Notes: generated from the letters alone by a model not told the origin. A DNA stretch of 43,044 nucleotides from Akkermansia muciniphila (GCA_945901795.1 CAMDLP010000025.1:1-43044), one strand, 5' to 3'; numbered from the stretch's first letter, positions 15,491 to 23,283 are shown. Program-made: numbers and translations.

Positions 15491-15659
15491 AATTTGTGTT
15501 TTAAAACCCTCGGGCAGCCGGATGTTTAACCGAACGGTCGGCACAATTGCGCGCCGATAGCCAAAGGACGAAGCTCAGTAGCCGACTTTGCCCGCGCATG
15601 CAAGCCTCCCTTTTTTTTATGGCACGGGATGGACTGGAATTTCCTGTATGGACGCATTC

Positions 15660-15687
15660 TTGACATACGGTAGCTTTTCGCTACCTT
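15660..15687 (+). promoter_or_regulatory. Promoter with embedded operator for the ParD-like/zeta operon
   Basis: A consensus -35 TTGACA (15660-15665) and a -10-like TACCTT (15682-15687) are 16 bp apart. A perfect palindrome GGTAGC-TTTTC-GCTACC (15669-15685) fills the spacer and overlaps the -10. The ATG is only 6 bp after the -10, so the transcript is probably leaderless or nearly so. A palindrome in the spacer is the usual layout for toxin-antitoxin autorepression. Confidence 0.6.
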
Positions 15688-15693
15688 GTGCCC

Positions 15694-16071
15694 ATGAGCC
15701 AACCTGTGAAACTTTCTGACACGCTGGTCCTTGACGCCCGCCTCACCGCCAAGACCGCAGAACGCTCGATTGCCGGGCAGATTGAATTCTGGGCAAAACT
15801 GGGGCGCGCCGTCGAACCACTCCTTCAGGGCGTCCAAGCGATGGCCCTGTCCCGCGCCGGTGCTGCCAGGCCGATCTCGGAATGTCTGGAATCCGCAGAT
15901 TCACCCGAGGGCCACAAGCGCGTCGCCGAGCACCTCAAGACCCTGCCGTATCCTCATTACGAACAATCCGATACGCCGGGCCTGCTCATCCGTATCACTG
16001 CCGATGGCAAACGCAGCACCGGGCGCTTCGTCAATCGCCAGTTTGAAGTCATCAAAGCCGCGAAACGATGA
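15694..16071 (+). CDS. ParD-like antitoxin
   Basis: 125 aa from ATG 15694 (a GTG lies two codons upstream, inside the -10 zone). The N-terminus VKLSDTLVLDARLTAKTAER followed by SIAGQIEFWAKLGRAVEPLL is typical of the ParD-like family: a predicted beta-strand followed by helices, DNA-binding and dimeric. The remaining C-terminal part (about 60-125, with PHYEQSDTPGLLIRITADGK and GRFVNRQFEVIK) probably contacts the toxin. The stop overlaps the zeta-like ATG by 4 bp (ATGA), so the two are translationally coupled, antitoxin first. A palindrome in the promoter suggests autoregulation. It is longer than classic ParD (about 80 aa). Confidence 0.75.
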   Translation: MSQPVKLSDTLVLDARLTAKTAERSIAGQIEFWAKLGRAVEPLLQGVQAMALSRAGAARPISECLESADSPEGHKRVAEHLKTLPYPHYEQSDTPGLLIRITADGKRSTGRFVNRQFEVIKAAKR

Positions 16072-16661
16072 GTTTCCCCATCGACCAGCGACCCTTCATT
16101 GTGGCCGTAACCGGTCCTAACGGAGCGGGCAAGACTACGTTCTATCACTCCCATTTCAAGCCCGCCGGACTGCGGTTCATCAATGCGGACGTGTTGGCTG
16201 CGGAACTGGACATGGAGTCATACACCGCCGCGCGGGTGGCCGGAACCCTGCGAAACGCGTTGGTGGAACAAGGCGAGAGCTTTGTGTTTGAGACTGTCTT
16301 TTCAGACCCAGTCGGCGACAAGCTGGCGTTCTTGAAAGACGCGGCGGCACGGGGATACACGGTGATCCTTTGTTTCATCGGGATCTCCGGCCCGGAGGTG
16401 TCGGAGCAACGCGTGGCGATGCGCGTTTCCCAGGGCGGACACGACGTGCCTGCGGACAAACTCGCCACCCGTTACCCGCGCACGCTGGCCAATCTCCAGA
16501 GCGCGATCCGCGACTTGCCGCATGTCTGGATCTTCGACAACGACGATCTGCGGGAGCCATTCCGCAAAGTGGCGGTTTTCGAAAAGGGTCGCCGCACCTA
16601 CGTCGGAAAACCCGTGCCCAGCTGGCTGCGGCAGATACTGAAGGGAAGTCCCGGAAAGTGA
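16068..16661 (+). CDS. Zeta toxin-like P-loop kinase
   Basis: 197 aa. Walker A VTGPNGAGKTTF (residues 14-25) at the N-terminus, then INADVLAAELD and ETVFSD, then an LID-like arginine-rich segment (RVSQGGHDVPADKLATRYPR), then FDNDD. This is the arrangement of zeta-family/AAA_33 kinases. The known zeta toxins phosphorylate UDP-N-acetylglucosamine and block peptidoglycan synthesis. Some homologues of this short chromosomal subgroup may have other substrates. The gene overlaps the ParD-like gene and shares its promoter. The zeta partner is normally an epsilon-type antitoxin, so a ParD-like partner is a less common pairing. Confidence 0.78.
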   Translation: MSFPIDQRPFIVAVTGPNGAGKTTFYHSHFKPAGLRFINADVLAAELDMESYTAARVAGTLRNALVEQGESFVFETVFSDPVGDKLAFLKDAAARGYTVILCFIGISGPEVSEQRVAMRVSQGGHDVPADKLATRYPRTLANLQSAIRDLPHVWIFDNDDLREPFRKVAVFEKGRRTYVGKPVPSWLRQILKGSPGK

Positions 16662-16680
16662 ACGGCTGACTTCATCCCCC

Positions 16681-16743
16681 ATGTCTGACACCATCGACCT
16701 CGTCGCCACTTACCCGGATGGTTCGCTGACGTGTGTGCATTAA
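16681..16743 (+). other. Possible start of a truncated third gene
   Basis: A 20-codon frame (MSDTIDLVATYPDGSLTCVH) opens 19 bp after the zeta gene and stops at TAA 16741. It may be the beginning of a gene cut by recombination, or chance. Too short to identify. Confidence 0.2.
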
Positions 16744-16748
16744 GTTTC

Positions 16749-16901
16749 TTAAAACGGCACCTCGCCCGCCAGTTCCCGCGCTTCTTCCACCACTCGCTCG
16801 GCTTCAGCCTGCAAGTCGGAGATCTCCTGCTCCAGTTCCTCCTGTTTCGCTGGCGGCGGATTTCCCCACCATTTCAACCGTCCAAACCCCGGGCAAATCA
16901 C
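16749..16901 (-). pseudogene. Possible C-terminal gene remnant, coiled-coil
   Basis: The minus strand is open from a GTG at 16901 to TAA at 16749 (50 aa). It encodes LKWWGNPPPAKQEELEQEI followed by SDLQAEAERVVEEARELAGE. This has strong amphipathic coiled-coil character and good third-position GC. It resembles the helical tail of some DNA-modification subunits, but I cannot assign it. The lack of any N-terminal domain suggests a leftover. Confidence 0.3.
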
Positions 16902-16975
16902 GCCTAAAGCATGGACAACCGACCGGTGAACCTCAAATCTCCCTGCGCCTCCATCCTCGCCCTCTCCAGTCTTCC

Positions 16976-17004
16976 TTTCAGCATTTCAGTTTTCAGCATT
17001 TCAG
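16976..17004. repeat. Direct repeat TTTCAGCATTTCAG x2
   Basis: Two identical 14-bp copies separated by one T, ending 12 bp before the pgi ATG. Each copy itself contains TTTCAG twice. Position in the leader of pgi could be coincidental. A TTCAGTG repeat of similar type lies at 1361. Confidence 0.6.
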
Positions 17005-17015
17005 CTTCTACCCCC

Positions 17016-18581
17016 ATGTCCTGGCAATCCTACAACCAATCGCTCCTCCGCTATCCGCAACACGGGTTCTCACTCGATCTCTCCCTGATGGACATCGAGC
17101 CAAGCTACGTTGAAGCACTCGCGCCGAAAATTGCCAAAGCCTTCGCCGACATGGTCGCCGTCGAGTCCGGTGCCATCGCCAACCCCGACGAGGGCCGCAT
17201 GGTAGGCCACTACTGGCTGCGCAACGCCGATCTCGCGCCGACCGAGGAGCTGAAAAAAGCCATCACCGAGCCGATCGCCGCGCTCAAGCACTTCGCGGAA
17301 AAAATCCACACCGGCGGCATCACGCCACCGAGTGGCGGAAATTTCCAACAAGTCCTGCTCATCGGCATCGGCGGTTCCGCGCTCGGCCCGCAACTCGTGT
17401 CCGAGGCCATCGGCCAGAACGCGCGGCTGCCGCTCTATTTCTTCGACAACACCGACCCCGCCGGCATGGACGCCGTCATCGCCAAGCTCGCGAAAACCGG
17501 ACTCGATAGAACCCTCGTCCTCGTCATCTCCAAATCCGGCGGCACCGCCGAAACCCGCAACGGGATGCTCGAAGCTAAGGCCGCCTATGAAGCCGCCGGG
17601 CTCGACTTCGGCCGCCACGCCGCCGCCGTCACCGGAAGCGGATCGAAACTCGACCAATACGCCACGCAGCTCGGATTCATCGCCCGCTTCCCGATGGAAG
17701 ACTGGATCGGCGGCCGTACTTCCGTCCTCTCCACCGTCGGCCTTGTCCCCGCCGCGCTGCAAGGGTTAGACATCGACGCCCTGCTCGCCGGAGCCGCCGC
17801 CATGGACGCGGAAACTCGTAAGCAGGACGCCACGAAAAACGCCGCCATGCAGCTCGCCATCGCCTGGCACAGCGCCACGAACGGCAAGGGCGAAAAGGAC
17901 ATGGTCGTCCTGCCCTACAAGGACTCGCTCGTCCTCTTTTCGAAATACCTCCAGCAGCTCGTCATGGAGTCGCTCGGCAAGGAGCACGACCTCGATGGCA
18001 AGGTCGTCCACCAAGGCCTCGCCGTCTATGGCAACAAAGGTTCCACCGACCAACACGCCTACGTCCAACAACTCCGCGACGGCGTGAACAACTTCTTCGC
18101 CACCTTCATCGAAGTTAGAAAAGGCCGCACCGGCCACAGCATCGAGGTCGATCCGGGCACCAGCACCGCGGACTACTTGCAAGGTTTCCTCCGCGGCACC
18201 CGCAAGGCGCTTCACGCCGCCGGCCGCAAGTCCGTCACCATTTCCATCCCCGAGGTCACGCCCTTCCAACTCGGCCTGCTCATCGCCCTCTTCGAGCGCA
18301 CCGTTTCGTTCTATGCCTCGCTGGTCAACATCAACGCCTATCACCAGCCCGGCGTCGAAGCGGGAAAAAAAGCCGCCGGTGCCTTCCTCGAAACCCTCAA
18401 CAAGGTCCGCGGCCACCTCACCGCCTCCGCCAAGAACGCCGCCAAGAATGCCGCGGAGATTGCCACCGAAATCGACGCCGATCCCGAGGACGTCTATCAC
18501 TGCCTCACCCACCTCTCGGCCAACGGCGAGGTCCAGATCTCCATCGGCGCGACGCCGGCGGAAGACCACTTCCAACTCTGA
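17016..18581 (+). CDS. pgi: Glucose-6-phosphate isomerase
   Basis: Interconverts glucose-6-phosphate and fructose-6-phosphate in glycolysis and gluconeogenesis, cytosolic. 521 aa from ATG 17016 (MSWQSYNQSLLRYP). The earlier open codons consist of the direct repeat and are not expected to be translated. Sugar-phosphate-binding SIS motifs are VLLIGIGGSALGPQLV and VISKSGGTAETRN. The conserved region GKEHDLDGKVVHQGLAVYGN carries the active-site Glu/His equivalents, and KGSTDQHAYVQQLRDG is the PGI signature. A C-terminal extension of about 70 residues (ASAKNAAKNAAEIATEIDAD ... LTHLSANGEVQI) looks like a small helical or winged-helix domain, not usual in E. coli Pgi. Confidence 0.95.
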   Translation: MSWQSYNQSLLRYPQHGFSLDLSLMDIEPSYVEALAPKIAKAFADMVAVESGAIANPDEGRMVGHYWLRNADLAPTEELKKAITEPIAALKHFAEKIHTGGITPPSGGNFQQVLLIGIGGSALGPQLVSEAIGQNARLPLYFFDNTDPAGMDAVIAKLAKTGLDRTLVLVISKSGGTAETRNGMLEAKAAYEAAGLDFGRHAAAVTGSGSKLDQYATQLGFIARFPMEDWIGGRTSVLSTVGLVPAALQGLDIDALLAGAAAMDAETRKQDATKNAAMQLAIAWHSATNGKGEKDMVVLPYKDSLVLFSKYLQQLVMESLGKEHDLDGKVVHQGLAVYGNKGSTDQHAYVQQLRDGVNNFFATFIEVRKGRTGHSIEVDPGTSTADYLQGFLRGTRKALHAAGRKSVTISIPEVTPFQLGLLIALFERTVSFYASLVNINAYHQPGVEAGKKAAGAFLETLNKVRGHLTASAKNAAKNAAEIATEIDADPEDVYHCLTHLSANGEVQISIGATPAEDHFQL

Positions 18582-18593
18582 GCCGCCGGAACT

Positions 18594-19226
18594 TCAGTGG
18601 TCGAGCTTGAGCTTCTTCAGCTTCGGCTCGATCACAAACCGGCAATACGGGTTCTTCGACTTGTTCTGGTTGTAAAAATCTTGGTGATAGTTCTCGGCCG
18701 GATAGAACTCCGCGGCCTTGGTGATCTCGGTCACGATCGGGTCTTTGAAATTCGCCTTGGCCGCGGCCTTCGACGCTTCCGCGACTTTCTTCTGCTCGTC
18801 GGAGTGATAGAAAATCGCCGAGCGGTATTGAGTGCCTGAGTCGTTGCCCTGACGGTTGAGCGTCGTCGGGTCGTGGAGATCCCAGAACCAGGCGAGCACC
18901 TTCTCGTAAGAAATTTTCTTGGGATCGAAGACTACCTGCACGACCTCCGCATGGCCGGAGTCGCCATCGCAGATTTGCTCGTAAGTCGGGTTCTTCACCG
19001 AGCCGCCCATGTAGCCGGAGGTGGCGGAGTAAACCCCGTCGAGCTGCCGATAGGCCGCATCGATGCACCAGAAACAACCGGCGCCGAGCGTGGCGGTTTC
19101 CGCACCTGCGGGGACTACGGGCATCTTGGTGACTTGTTTGTCAGTGGCGGTCATCGGTTTTTCGGGTTCACAGGATGCAAGAGTTGGAATGAGGAGCAAC
19201 AACGAGAGTGCGAGTCGGCGGTTCAT
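18594..19226 (-). CDS. msrA: Peptide methionine sulfoxide reductase MsrA, lipoprotein form
   Basis: Reduces methionine-S-sulfoxide in proteins. 210 aa with lipoprotein signal peptide (LALSLLLLIPTLASC, lipobox Cys19), so it acts in the periplasm on oxidised exported proteins and not in the cytosol. The catalytic Cys51 sits in GAGCFWCIDAAYRQLDGV. Other conserved parts are TSGYMGG, YEQICDGDSGHAEVVQVVFDP, LHDPTTLNRQGNDSGTQYRS and ENYHQDFY. Resolving cysteine candidates near the C-terminus (NPYCRFVI) are present. Convergent with pgi, separated by 12 bp; upstream is a metallo-hydrolase on the same strand. Confidence 0.95.
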   Translation of the reverse strand: MNRRLALSLLLLIPTLASCEPEKPMTATDKQVTKMPVVPAGAETATLGAGCFWCIDAAYRQLDGVYSATSGYMGGSVKNPTYEQICDGDSGHAEVVQVVFDPKKISYEKVLAWFWDLHDPTTLNRQGNDSGTQYRSAIFYHSDEQKKVAEASKAAAKANFKDPIVTEITKAAEFYPAENYHQDFYNQNKSKNPYCRFVIEPKLKKLKLDH

Positions 19227-19271
19227 GCGGGTAGGATACGTGAGAATGCGATTTGTTCCCGAAAAAATTCG

Positions 19272-20171
19272 TCACCACTCGATGCCGACACCTTCTTCCG
19301 GAATCAGGACCTGTTCGCGGATGCCGAGACGGTCGGCCTCCATCAGCAGCCGCTCGACCGGCTCGTCGTGAGGCTCGTTGCCTAGCGGAAACGTCCCGTA
19401 GTGCATCGGGATGAGCGCCTTCGCCCCGAGGTCCGCGAACGCGCGGACGGCCTCCTCCGGGTTCATGTGCACGTCGCGCCCGCTCGGCGACTCGTAAGCA
19501 CCGATGGGCATGAGCGCGACGTCGATCTGAAAGCGCTTGCCGATTTCCTTGAAGCCCTCGAAGTAAGCGCTGTCGCCGCAATGGAAAACACTCTTGCCAC
19601 CGGCGCGGACGATGTAGCCGCCGTAGTCGCGGTGGGTGTCGTGAATGAACCGCGCGCCCCAGTGATGGGATGGTGTGTGGATGATTTCTAACTCGTCGAA
19701 ACTCAGCGAATCCCAAATCCGCATCTCGTGGGTGGCTGGAAACCCCAGGCGCTTCACGAGCGAGCCGCTGCCCATCGGGACGACGATCCCCTCGCTCGCC
19801 TGGAGGATTTTCAAACTTGGTTTGTGAAGGTGGTCGAAGTGCGCGTGGGTGACTAACACCAGATCCACCTCCGGCACGCCGTGCAGGTTGAGCCCCGGTC
19901 GCCGCGAGCGTTTCACCGGGCCGTGCCACTTCGCCCAGTTAGGATCGACGATCACCGAGTGCCCGGCGAACTGCAGGAAAAACGACGCGTGGCCGATCCA
20001 AGTGATCCGCACCTTGTCCAAATCCGGCGGCGCGAGCACCGGTTCCAGCACGTGCCCATTCCTCCGTTGGAACATCCCCGGCACGACCCGGTGGCGGAGA
20101 AATTTCAGGTTTCTCGCCGGCCAGCCTTTCTGCGGCAGCAAGCCGGAATACCTGGCGGGCATCGGCTCCAT
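19272..20171 (-). CDS. Metallo-beta-lactamase-fold hydrolase (NAPE-PLD/UlaG-like)
   Basis: 299 aa from ATG 20171; a GTG at 20195 would add eight residues. Zinc ligands are in THAHFDHLHKPSL (HxHxDH motif), with further ligands in PSHHWGARF, VFHCGDSAYF and the C-terminal MPMHYG-like segment (IPMHYGTFPLG). ITWIGHASFFLQFAG and VDPNWAKW are the conserved N-terminal strands of the NAPE-phospholipase D and UlaG branch. Substrate unknown; the NAPE-PLD branch hydrolyses phosphodiester lipids. No signal peptide, so cytoplasmic. It runs in the same direction as msrA with a 45-bp gap. Confidence 0.85.
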   Translation of the reverse strand: MEPMPARYSGLLPQKGWPARNLKFLRHRVVPGMFQRRNGHVLEPVLAPPDLDKVRITWIGHASFFLQFAGHSVIVDPNWAKWHGPVKRSRRPGLNLHGVPEVDLVLVTHAHFDHLHKPSLKILQASEGIVVPMGSGSLVKRLGFPATHEMRIWDSLSFDELEIIHTPSHHWGARFIHDTHRDYGGYIVRAGGKSVFHCGDSAYFEGFKEIGKRFQIDVALMPIGAYESPSGRDVHMNPEEAVRAFADLGAKALIPMHYGTFPLGNEPHDEPVERLLMEADRLGIREQVLIPEEGVGIEW

Positions 20172-20247
20172 GGTTGAGGGCTTGTTGTCTTTCACTGTTG
20201 CTTGATATTAGCGGACGAAACGCGGGCGCGCATGGAAAACCTCAAAA

Positions 20248-21024
20248 TCATTTCCCGTAAGCGGCCGCGATCTTCGCCGCCCAGTCCTGCGCCCTTTCAG
20301 CGAAGCTCCGGTCGTCGCCCGCGTAAAGGATGCCGCGGGAAACATTGATCACGTCCGGCGCGCCGCGCCCGGCGGCGGCGAGCGAAGCGAGATCGCCGCC
20401 CTGCGCTCCGAGGCCGGGGACCAGCAGCGGCGCATCCGGCATTTTCTCCAAAACATCCGCTGCATTCGTCAGGCCGACGACGTAGCCGACATCCGTGGCG
20501 CGGCCTTCTTCCTTTGCCCGCTCGCCGAGCGCGGTGACGAGCTCGAAAACCGAGCGGCCGTCCGCAAGTTTCTGGCGTTGGAAATCCGCCGAGCCGGGAT
20601 TCGAAGTCACCGCTAACAAGTAAATCCCTTTCCCCGCCCAATCGAGAAACGGCTCGATCGAGTCATAGCCGAGAAACGGATTGAGCGTGACCGCATCGAC
20701 ATTCCACCCGGCGAAATAACCCTGCGCGTAGTATTTCTGCGTCTCGCCGATGTCGCTGCGTTTCGCATCCAAGATCACCGGTACGCCCTCCGGCATTCCG
20801 CCGAGCAACTCTTCCAGCAAGCGAATGCCCTCGATGCCCATCGCCTCGAAATACGCCATGTTCGGCTTGTAAGCCGCCGCCCATTGCGCGGTTTCCTCGA
20901 CGACTTGTTTGAGAAAATCCCTCGCCGCCGCGGACCCGCCGTCCCCGGGTCGAGGATCCAGCCCGACACAAAGTCGGGACCCGGTTTGATCAATCCGTTG
21001 CTGAAGACGTTCCGCGTAGCGCAT
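20248..21024 (-). CDS. pyrF: Orotidine 5'-phosphate decarboxylase (long, PyrF type 2)
   Basis: Final step of de novo UMP synthesis, cytosolic TIM barrel. 258 aa. N-terminus RLCVGLDPRPGD and active-site motif VILDAKRSDIGETQKYYAQ (Asp-Lys-x-x-Asp) define the subgroup 2 enzymes. VTLNPFLGYDSIEPFLDW, AVTSNPGSADFQ, LVPGLGAQGGD and VINVSRGILYAGDD follow in the expected order. The upstream 36 bp to doxX contains an inverted pair of family B palindromes which could form a 20-bp stem. Confidence 0.95.
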   Translation of the reverse strand: MRYAERLQQRIDQTGSRLCVGLDPRPGDGGSAAARDFLKQVVEETAQWAAAYKPNMAYFEAMGIEGIRLLEELLGGMPEGVPVILDAKRSDIGETQKYYAQGYFAGWNVDAVTLNPFLGYDSIEPFLDWAGKGIYLLAVTSNPGSADFQRQKLADGRSVFELVTALGERAKEEGRATDVGYVVGLTNAADVLEKMPDAPLLVPGLGAQGGDLASLAAAGRGAPDVINVSRGILYAGDDRSFAERAQDWAAKIAAAYGK

Positions 21025-21035
21025 GCCCGGAAGTA

Positions 21036-21093
21036 GCGGCGATCACCGGTCGCCGTCAAATCACAAAGACTCGCGGCGACCGGTGATCGCCGC
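21036..21093. repeat. Two family B palindromes in inverted orientation
   Basis: A reversed copy (21036-21056) and a forward copy (21073-21093) face each other across 16-17 bp and can pair along about 20 bp. The doxX stop codon (21061-21063) lies in the loop, and the second copy encodes the last DoxX residues. The structure sits between doxX and pyrF and could stall or end transcription. Confidence 0.75.
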
Positions 21094-21504
21094 CACGTTT
21101 CGCATCTCCATCCACCACAGCCAGCCCAGCAGGATGAAATAACCGGCGAACTCCGCCACTTTGTGCCAATATTGGATCGGCGCGTCGCCGCCGTGGCAGC
21201 CGCAGGAAATATCAAGACCTTTCGACCATGCCCAGCCGACGGAGATGGAAAAAACCACCACCAGTCCGGCGATGGTGAGGATCGCCCCGCGCCGGAGGAT
21301 TCCCAGCATCAGGCAAAGCCCGGCGATGACTTCCAGCCACGGCACGGTGTAGGCGGCAACGGCATCCAGCGGCGGCTTGACGAGCTGATAGTTCGCCACG
21401 TCGCGGGTGAAGCGGTCGAGGCCCGTGCCGAAAATCTTCATGCCGCCGCTATAGACGAACCACGTGCCTAGCAGGACGCGGGCGGTGAGGGTGGCGGCAT
21501 TCAT
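21061..21504 (-). CDS. DoxX/MauE-like membrane protein
   Basis: 147 aa with four membrane helices: LTARVLLGTWFVYSGGMKIF, VPWLEVIAGLCLMLGIL, AILTIAGLVVVFSISVGWAW and FAGYFILLGWLWWM. The arrangement and the Cys pair (DISCGCHGGD) in the loop after helix 3 match the MauE/DoxX group, which includes proteins linked to disulfide or redox maturation. A redox role here is inference. The C-terminal VAAITGRRESL comes from a family B palindrome, so the natural end has probably been displaced. Located between nuoF (37 bp upstream) and pyrF. Confidence 0.75.
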   Translation of the reverse strand: MNAATLTARVLLGTWFVYSGGMKIFGTGLDRFTRDVANYQLVKPPLDAVAAYTVPWLEVIAGLCLMLGILRRGAILTIAGLVVVFSISVGWAWSKGLDISCGCHGGDAPIQYWHKVAEFAGYFILLGWLWWMEMRNVAAITGRRESL

Positions 21505-21521
21505 GGAAGAGGAAGAGCTTC

Positions 21522-21542
21522 GCGGCGACCGGTGATCGCCGC
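21522..21542. repeat. Palindromic repeat, family B
   Basis: Arms GCGGCGA and TCGCCGC around CCGGTGA. Its last base is the third base of the nuoF stop codon (TAG), so the copy abuts the gene end. It lies between nuoF and doxX. Confidence 0.75.
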
Positions 21543-22936
21543 TACGCTGGCTGAAGGAAGCGCCGCTGCGCTTCCTCCTCGGGATTGTGCGGCTGCGTCG
21601 CGTTCTCCGGCTTGGTGTCGGCGAGCAGCTCGTCGCGGAATTTCCCGATGATCGCCTCCACCGGCCAGGACGAGGCTTCGCCGAAGGCGCAGATCGTGCG
21701 GCCGTCGATCTGATAAGCCACGCTTTCCAGCGTCTCGATGTCCGACGGGCTGGCTTCTCCGGCGACCAGGCGGTCGGAAATCTTCTTCATCCAGGTCGAA
21801 CCTTCGCGGCACGGCGTGCACTGGCCGCAGGATTCGTGGGCGTAGAACGCGTTCAAATTGTTGAGCACCCACGACATCTTGCGGGTGTCGTCGAGCACGA
21901 TCACGCCGCCGGAGCCGGCCATCGAGCCGCAGGCCGCGAGCGTGTCGAAGTCCATCTGGATGTCCCAGAAATCGAGGTCCTTGGTCGTGCCGTCCGGGTT
22001 CTTGAGTTTGAAAACCTCGTTGCACTTCAAGATCTTCGAAGACGAACCACCGGGAATGACGGCCTTGAATTCGCGCCCGTCCTTCGGGCCGCCGCACATG
22101 TCGTAGAGCAACTCGCGCATCGTCACCTTGCCGACCTCGACCTCAAAATAACCCGGATTCTTCACATCGCCGGAGACGCAGAGAATCCGGGTGCCGGTGT
22201 TTCTAGCAACTCCGAGTTTCGCATACTCATCGCCGCCCATGCGGACGATATGCTTCACGTGGCAGAGCGATTCCACGTTGTTGACGATGGTCGGGCACAT
22301 GTAGAGCCCGAGCGCCGCCGGGAAATACGGCGGCTTGATTCGCGGATACGGACGCTTGCCTTCGAGCGATTCGATCAAGCCGGTTTCCTCGCCGCAAATG
22401 TAGGCGCCGGCGCCGCGGTGGACGTAGATTTCCACGTCGAAGCCGGAGCCCAGCACGTTTTTGCCGAGGAAATTTTTCGCGCGCGCTTCCTCGATCGCCC
22501 GCTCGACGATGAGAGCCGCTTCCGGGAACTCCTCGCGGATGTAGATGTAGGCCGTCTTCGCCCCGACCGCATAGGCCGAGATCACCATGCCCTCGACCAA
22601 CTGGTGCGGATCCTGATGGAGAATGTAGCGATCCTTGAAAGTGCCGGGCTCGGATTCGTCACCGTTGCAGATCAGATAGACCGGCTTGGTGTTGTTCGGC
22701 GGGATGAAGGTCCACTTCATGCCGGTCGGGAATCCCGCGCCGCCGCGGCCGCGCAGACCGGACTTCTTCACCTCCTCGGTGACCTCCTTCGGCTGCATCG
22801 CGATGGCCTTTTTCAAATCGTCGTAGCCGCCGTCGCGCAGGTAGCATTCCATCGACGGGTCCCAGCCTTCGCGGTCCACGTTCTTGAAAATAAGCCGGTG
22901 TTCGCGGGCGTGTGGCTGCTTGGTGTAAGTGATCAT
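21542..22936 (-). CDS. nuoF: NADH-quinone oxidoreductase subunit F
   Basis: FMN- and NADH-binding 51-kDa subunit of respiratory complex I, on the cytoplasmic side. 464 aa from ATG 22936-22934, chosen because the upstream open codons look noncoding. FMN/NAD motifs are GRGGAGFPTGMKW (63-75), CNGDESEPGTFKDR (90-103) and GAGAYICGEETGLIESLEGK (176-). N3 4Fe-4S ligands are Cys370, Cys373 and Cys376 (ESCGQCTPCREGS) and Cys416 (TICAFG). No other nuo gene is adjacent: neighbours are doxX and an antitoxin gene. It is either a lone piece of a scattered complex I gene set or the flavin subunit of a different NADH-dependent enzyme. Confidence 0.93.
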   Translation of the reverse strand: MITYTKQPHAREHRLIFKNVDREGWDPSMECYLRDGGYDDLKKAIAMQPKEVTEEVKKSGLRGRGGAGFPTGMKWTFIPPNNTKPVYLICNGDESEPGTFKDRYILHQDPHQLVEGMVISAYAVGAKTAYIYIREEFPEAALIVERAIEEARAKNFLGKNVLGSGFDVEIYVHRGAGAYICGEETGLIESLEGKRPYPRIKPPYFPAALGLYMCPTIVNNVESLCHVKHIVRMGGDEYAKLGVARNTGTRILCVSGDVKNPGYFEVEVGKVTMRELLYDMCGGPKDGREFKAVIPGGSSSKILKCNEVFKLKNPDGTTKDLDFWDIQMDFDTLAACGSMAGSGGVIVLDDTRKMSWVLNNLNAFYAHESCGQCTPCREGSTWMKKISDRLVAGEASPSDIETLESVAYQIDGRTICAFGEASSWPVEAIIGKFRDELLADTKPENATQPHNPEEEAQRRFLQPA

Positions 22937-23046
22937 GCGGGAAAGTCCGGCGCAGTATTGGCAGGGATACCCACCATGCAAAACCCAATTTTGGCAAAAA
23001 TTGGCCGCCGATTTGCAGCGTTGCCCTCCACGCGCGTGGACGGCGA

Positions 23047-23280
23047 TTACAAAAACGGATTGATGACTTTCACTCCGTCGAAGTCCTGCCCGCGTGCCTC
23101 TGCGGTCCGGTAAAGCTCGTCGAGCGCCGCGATGCGCCGGGTTTCCCGATCCTCCTCTTCTCCCGCCTGCCGGATGAGGAAATCCCGCACCATCGCACTC
23201 ACCGACGTCCCCTCATGCGCCGCCCGGATGCGGGCCTTGCGGTAAGTCTCATCGTCGATTTTCAAAGTGATGTTCTTCAT
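23047..23280 (-). CDS. Ribbon-helix-helix antitoxin-like protein without adjacent toxin
   Basis: 77 aa. KNITLKIDDETYRKARIRAA and EGTSVSAMVRDFLIRQAG form the ribbon-helix-helix DNA-binding fold typical of CopG- or VapB-type antitoxins. The C-terminal part (TRRIAALDELYRTAEARG) would wrap a toxin. The usual PIN-domain toxin gene should follow directly; here the next gene downstream is nuoF, 110 bp away, and no PIN-like sequence lies between. The promoter region has a palindrome (23290-23304). Likely an orphan or domesticated regulator. Confidence 0.75.
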   Translation of the reverse strand: MKNITLKIDDETYRKARIRAAHEGTSVSAMVRDFLIRQAGEEEDRETRRIAALDELYRTAEARGQDFDGVKVINPFL

Positions 23281-23283
23281 GAC

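Noticed and set aside
19227-19271. A separate small gene between msrA and the metallo-hydrolase
   Set aside because: Only 45 bp, no frame of use; simply a short intergenic gap.
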